The position numbers were made by a program, and so were the translations under genes. A stretch of DNA of 64,000 nt, taken from assembly GCA_963205335.1 (NCBI GenBank), contig CAUJIM010000017.1, forward strand, positions 1 to 64,000, read 5' to 3'. Below, piece by piece: positions 62,548-64,000 of this stretch (position 1 is the stretch's first letter; every line of letters starts with the position of its first letter). The notes under the pieces are model-generated. The model ran no database searches. It had not been told where the DNA came from and worked only from the letters and a program-made list of their open reading frames with translations. The DNA is from Pseudomonadota bacterium (lineage in GTDB: Bacteria; Pseudomonadota; Gammaproteobacteria; Burkholderiales; Burkholderiaceae_C).

Positions 62548-64000
62548 TCAGAACGTGCGAACCTTCAGCGGAATGGTGTCCACCGTCAGGGGTTTGAGGG
62601 TCACGGGTTTGTAGCTCAGGGCATCGCTCGCGCTGTCCCACAGGGTGTGCTTGAGCCATTCCTTGTCGTTGCGCCCGAGCGGGAAGTCCGGATGGTCTGC
62701 CGGATGCTCGTAGTCGTCCACCATGTGCGCGCCGCGGCATTCGTGGCGCGCGGCGGCGGACGTCATGGTGGCGCGGGCCACCTCGATCAGGTTGTCCACC
62801 TCCAGCGCTTCCATGCGGGCGGTGTTCCAGACCATGGACTTGTCCTGCAGCGACACCCTGGCCACCTGCTCGCGCAGGGCGTTGATCTTGACGACGCCTT
62901 CGTCCATCGCCTTCTGCGTGCGGAACACCCCGGCGTGCTGCTGCATGGTGGAGCGGATGTCGCCCGCCACGTCCTGCGCGTACAGGCCTTCCCTGGACTC
63001 CTGCAGCTCGTTGAGGCGCTGCAGCGACCGGTCGGAGGCGTCGCCGGGCACGGCGTGGTTGTCGCCGAAGCCCTTGACGAACTCGACGATGTGCCGGCCG
63101 GCCGACTTGCCGAACACCAGCAGGTCGAGCAGCGAATTGGTGCCCAGCCGGTTGGCGCCGTGCACCGACACGCAGGAGCATTCGCCCACCGCGTACAGGC
63201 CGTTGACCGGCCTGCTCTGCTGCCCGTCCCAGAGCACCACCTGGCCATGGATGTTGGTCGGGATGCCGCCCATCATGTAGTGGATGGTGGGGACCACGCC
63301 GATCGGTTCCTTGGTGATGTCCACGTTGGCGAAGTTGTGGCCGATCTCTTCCACCGAGGGCAGGCGCTTGTGGATGGTCTCCGCGCCCAGGTGGTCGAGC
63401 TTCATCAGGATGTGGTCCTTGTTCGGGCCGCAGCCGCGGCCTTCCTTGATCTCCTGGTCCATCGAGCGCGAGACGAAGTCGCGCGGCGCCAGGTCTTTCA
63501 GCGTGGGCGCGTAGCGCTCCATGAAGCGCTCGCCCTCGCTATTCAAAAGAATAGCGCCTTCCCCGCGGCAGCCCTCGGTCAGCAGCACGCCGGCGCCGAA
63601 CACGCCGGTGGGGTGGAACTGCCAGAACTCCATGTCCTGCAGCGGGATGCCGGCGCGCGCCGCCATGCCCAGGCCGTCGCCGGTGTTGATGAAGGCGTTG
63701 GTCGAGGCCGCGAAGATGCGGCCCGCGCCGCCCGTGGCCAGCAGCACGGACTTGGCGTGCAGTTCGTAGAAATCGCCGGTTTCCAGCTCGATGGCGGTGA
63801 CGCCGACCACGTCGCCCTGGGTGTTGCGGATCAGGTCCAGCGCCATCCACTCGACGAAGAAGTTGGTCTTGGTGCGCACGTTCTGCTGGTACAGCGTGTG
63901 CAGCATGGCGTGGCCGGTGCGGTCGGCCGCGGCGCAGGCGCGCTGTACCGGTTTCTCGCCGTAGTTCGAGGTGTGGCCGCCGAACGGGCGCTGGTAGATC
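62548..64000 (-). CDS. sdhA: Succinate dehydrogenase flavoprotein subunit (5' part beyond the window)
   Basis: The visible part is 483 codons, and the reading frame stays open to the window edge, so the N-terminus with the first FAD-binding motif is missing. Visible motifs are [11 protein letters not shown], the active-site [14 protein letters not shown] region, [10 protein letters not shown] and [18 protein letters not shown] small perfect palindrome (cgctattc-aaaa-gaatagcg, 63537-63556) falls in the codons of AILLNSE and uses AT-rich codons. It is the first visible gene of the sdh operon. Confidence 0.95.
   Translation of the reverse strand, partial: IYQRPFGGHTSNYGEKPVQRACAAADRTGHAMLHTLYQQNVRTKTNFFVEWMALDLIRNTQGDVVGVTAIELETGDFYELHAKSVLLATGGAGRIFAASTNAFINTGDGLGMAARAGIPLQDMEFWQFHPTGVFGAGVLLTEGCRGEGAILLNSEGERFMERYAPTLKDLAPRDFVSRSMDQEIKEGRGCGPNKDHILMKLDHLGAETIHKRLPSVEEIGHNFANVDITKEPIGVVPTIHYMMGGIPTNIHGQVVLWDGQQSRPVNGLYAVGECSCVSVHGANRLGTNSLLDLLVFGKSAGRHIVEFVKGFGDNHAVPGDASDRSLQRLNELQESREGLYAQDVAGDIRSTMQQHAGVFRTQKAMDEGVVKINALREQVARVSLQDKSMVWNTARMEALEVDNLIEVARATMTSAAARHECRGAHMVDDYEHPADHPDFPLGRNDKEWLKHTLWDSASDALSYKPVTLKPLTVDTIPLKVRTF

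Overview
The window is very GC-rich, gene-dense bacterial chromosome. It carries no rRNA, tRNA, CRISPR array, insertion sequence or phage gene that I could recognise. The gene families point to an aerobic or microaerobic betaproteobacterium of the Burkholderiales, most likely Comamonadaceae. The main reasons are the order sdhA-sdhB-sdhE-gltA, a full ccoNOQP-ccoGH-ccoIS set with FNR/ANR-type boxes, a solitary Bug-type binding protein, and a dispersed palindromic intergenic repeat that I associate from memory with that family. This placement is inference.

Layout. 1-3469 (minus): membrane-anchored HtrA-like protease, MoxR ATPase, DUF58 protein and a BatA-like VWA protein cut by the window edge. 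3554-4837: small membrane protein and a TatD nuclease. 5217-15286: an MdtABC-type RND efflux system (adaptor, two permeases) plus an outer-membrane factor lipoprotein, interrupted by a small lipoprotein gene in the opposite direction. 15293-24194: a LysR regulator divergent from a catabolic operon (hot-dog hydratase, acyl-CoA dehydrogenase, CaiB-type CoA-transferase, MmgE/PrpD protein) that runs into a TRAP transporter dctPQM; this looks like uptake and CoA-dependent breakdown of a branched dicarboxylate. 24253-25071: MscS channel.

25179-29382 (minus): an unusual cbb3-like oxidase operon. Subunit I carries an N-terminal CcoS-like segment and is followed by CcoO, a mono-heme cytochrome c, a SCO copper chaperone and a membrane protein, with no CcoP. 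29578-31352: tsaD and a DUF2242 lipoprotein. 31441-36414 (minus): MoxR, an MscS-type channel, DUF58 and a TgpA-like transglutaminase. 36454-37407: HDAC-like deacetylase. 37420-45181 (minus): the canonical cbb3 oxidase and its assembly genes, so the cell carries two C-family oxidases about 8 kb apart.

45324-51629: a TauE/SafE-like protein, an ECHDC3-like crotonase lacking both catalytic glutamates, etfBA, a long acyl-CoA dehydrogenase and an NPD-type flavoprotein, forming a fatty-acid/acyl-CoA oxidation block. 51731-54648: acyltransferase, Rnk and an SOS-box-controlled radical SAM protein. 54685-57946: a visibly less GC-rich LysR / Bug / aromatic hydroxylase module. 57998-60046: glutathione-dependent formaldehyde oxidation (fghA, adhC). 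60172-64000 (minus): gltA, sdhE, sdhB and partial sdhA.

The least ordinary features are the fused CcoS-CcoN oxidase operon with an operator-like palindrome over its promoter, and a family of roughly 50-70 bp palindromic elements. At least eight intergenic copies are present, and related sequence is read in frame inside an RND permease gene and inside ccoI.
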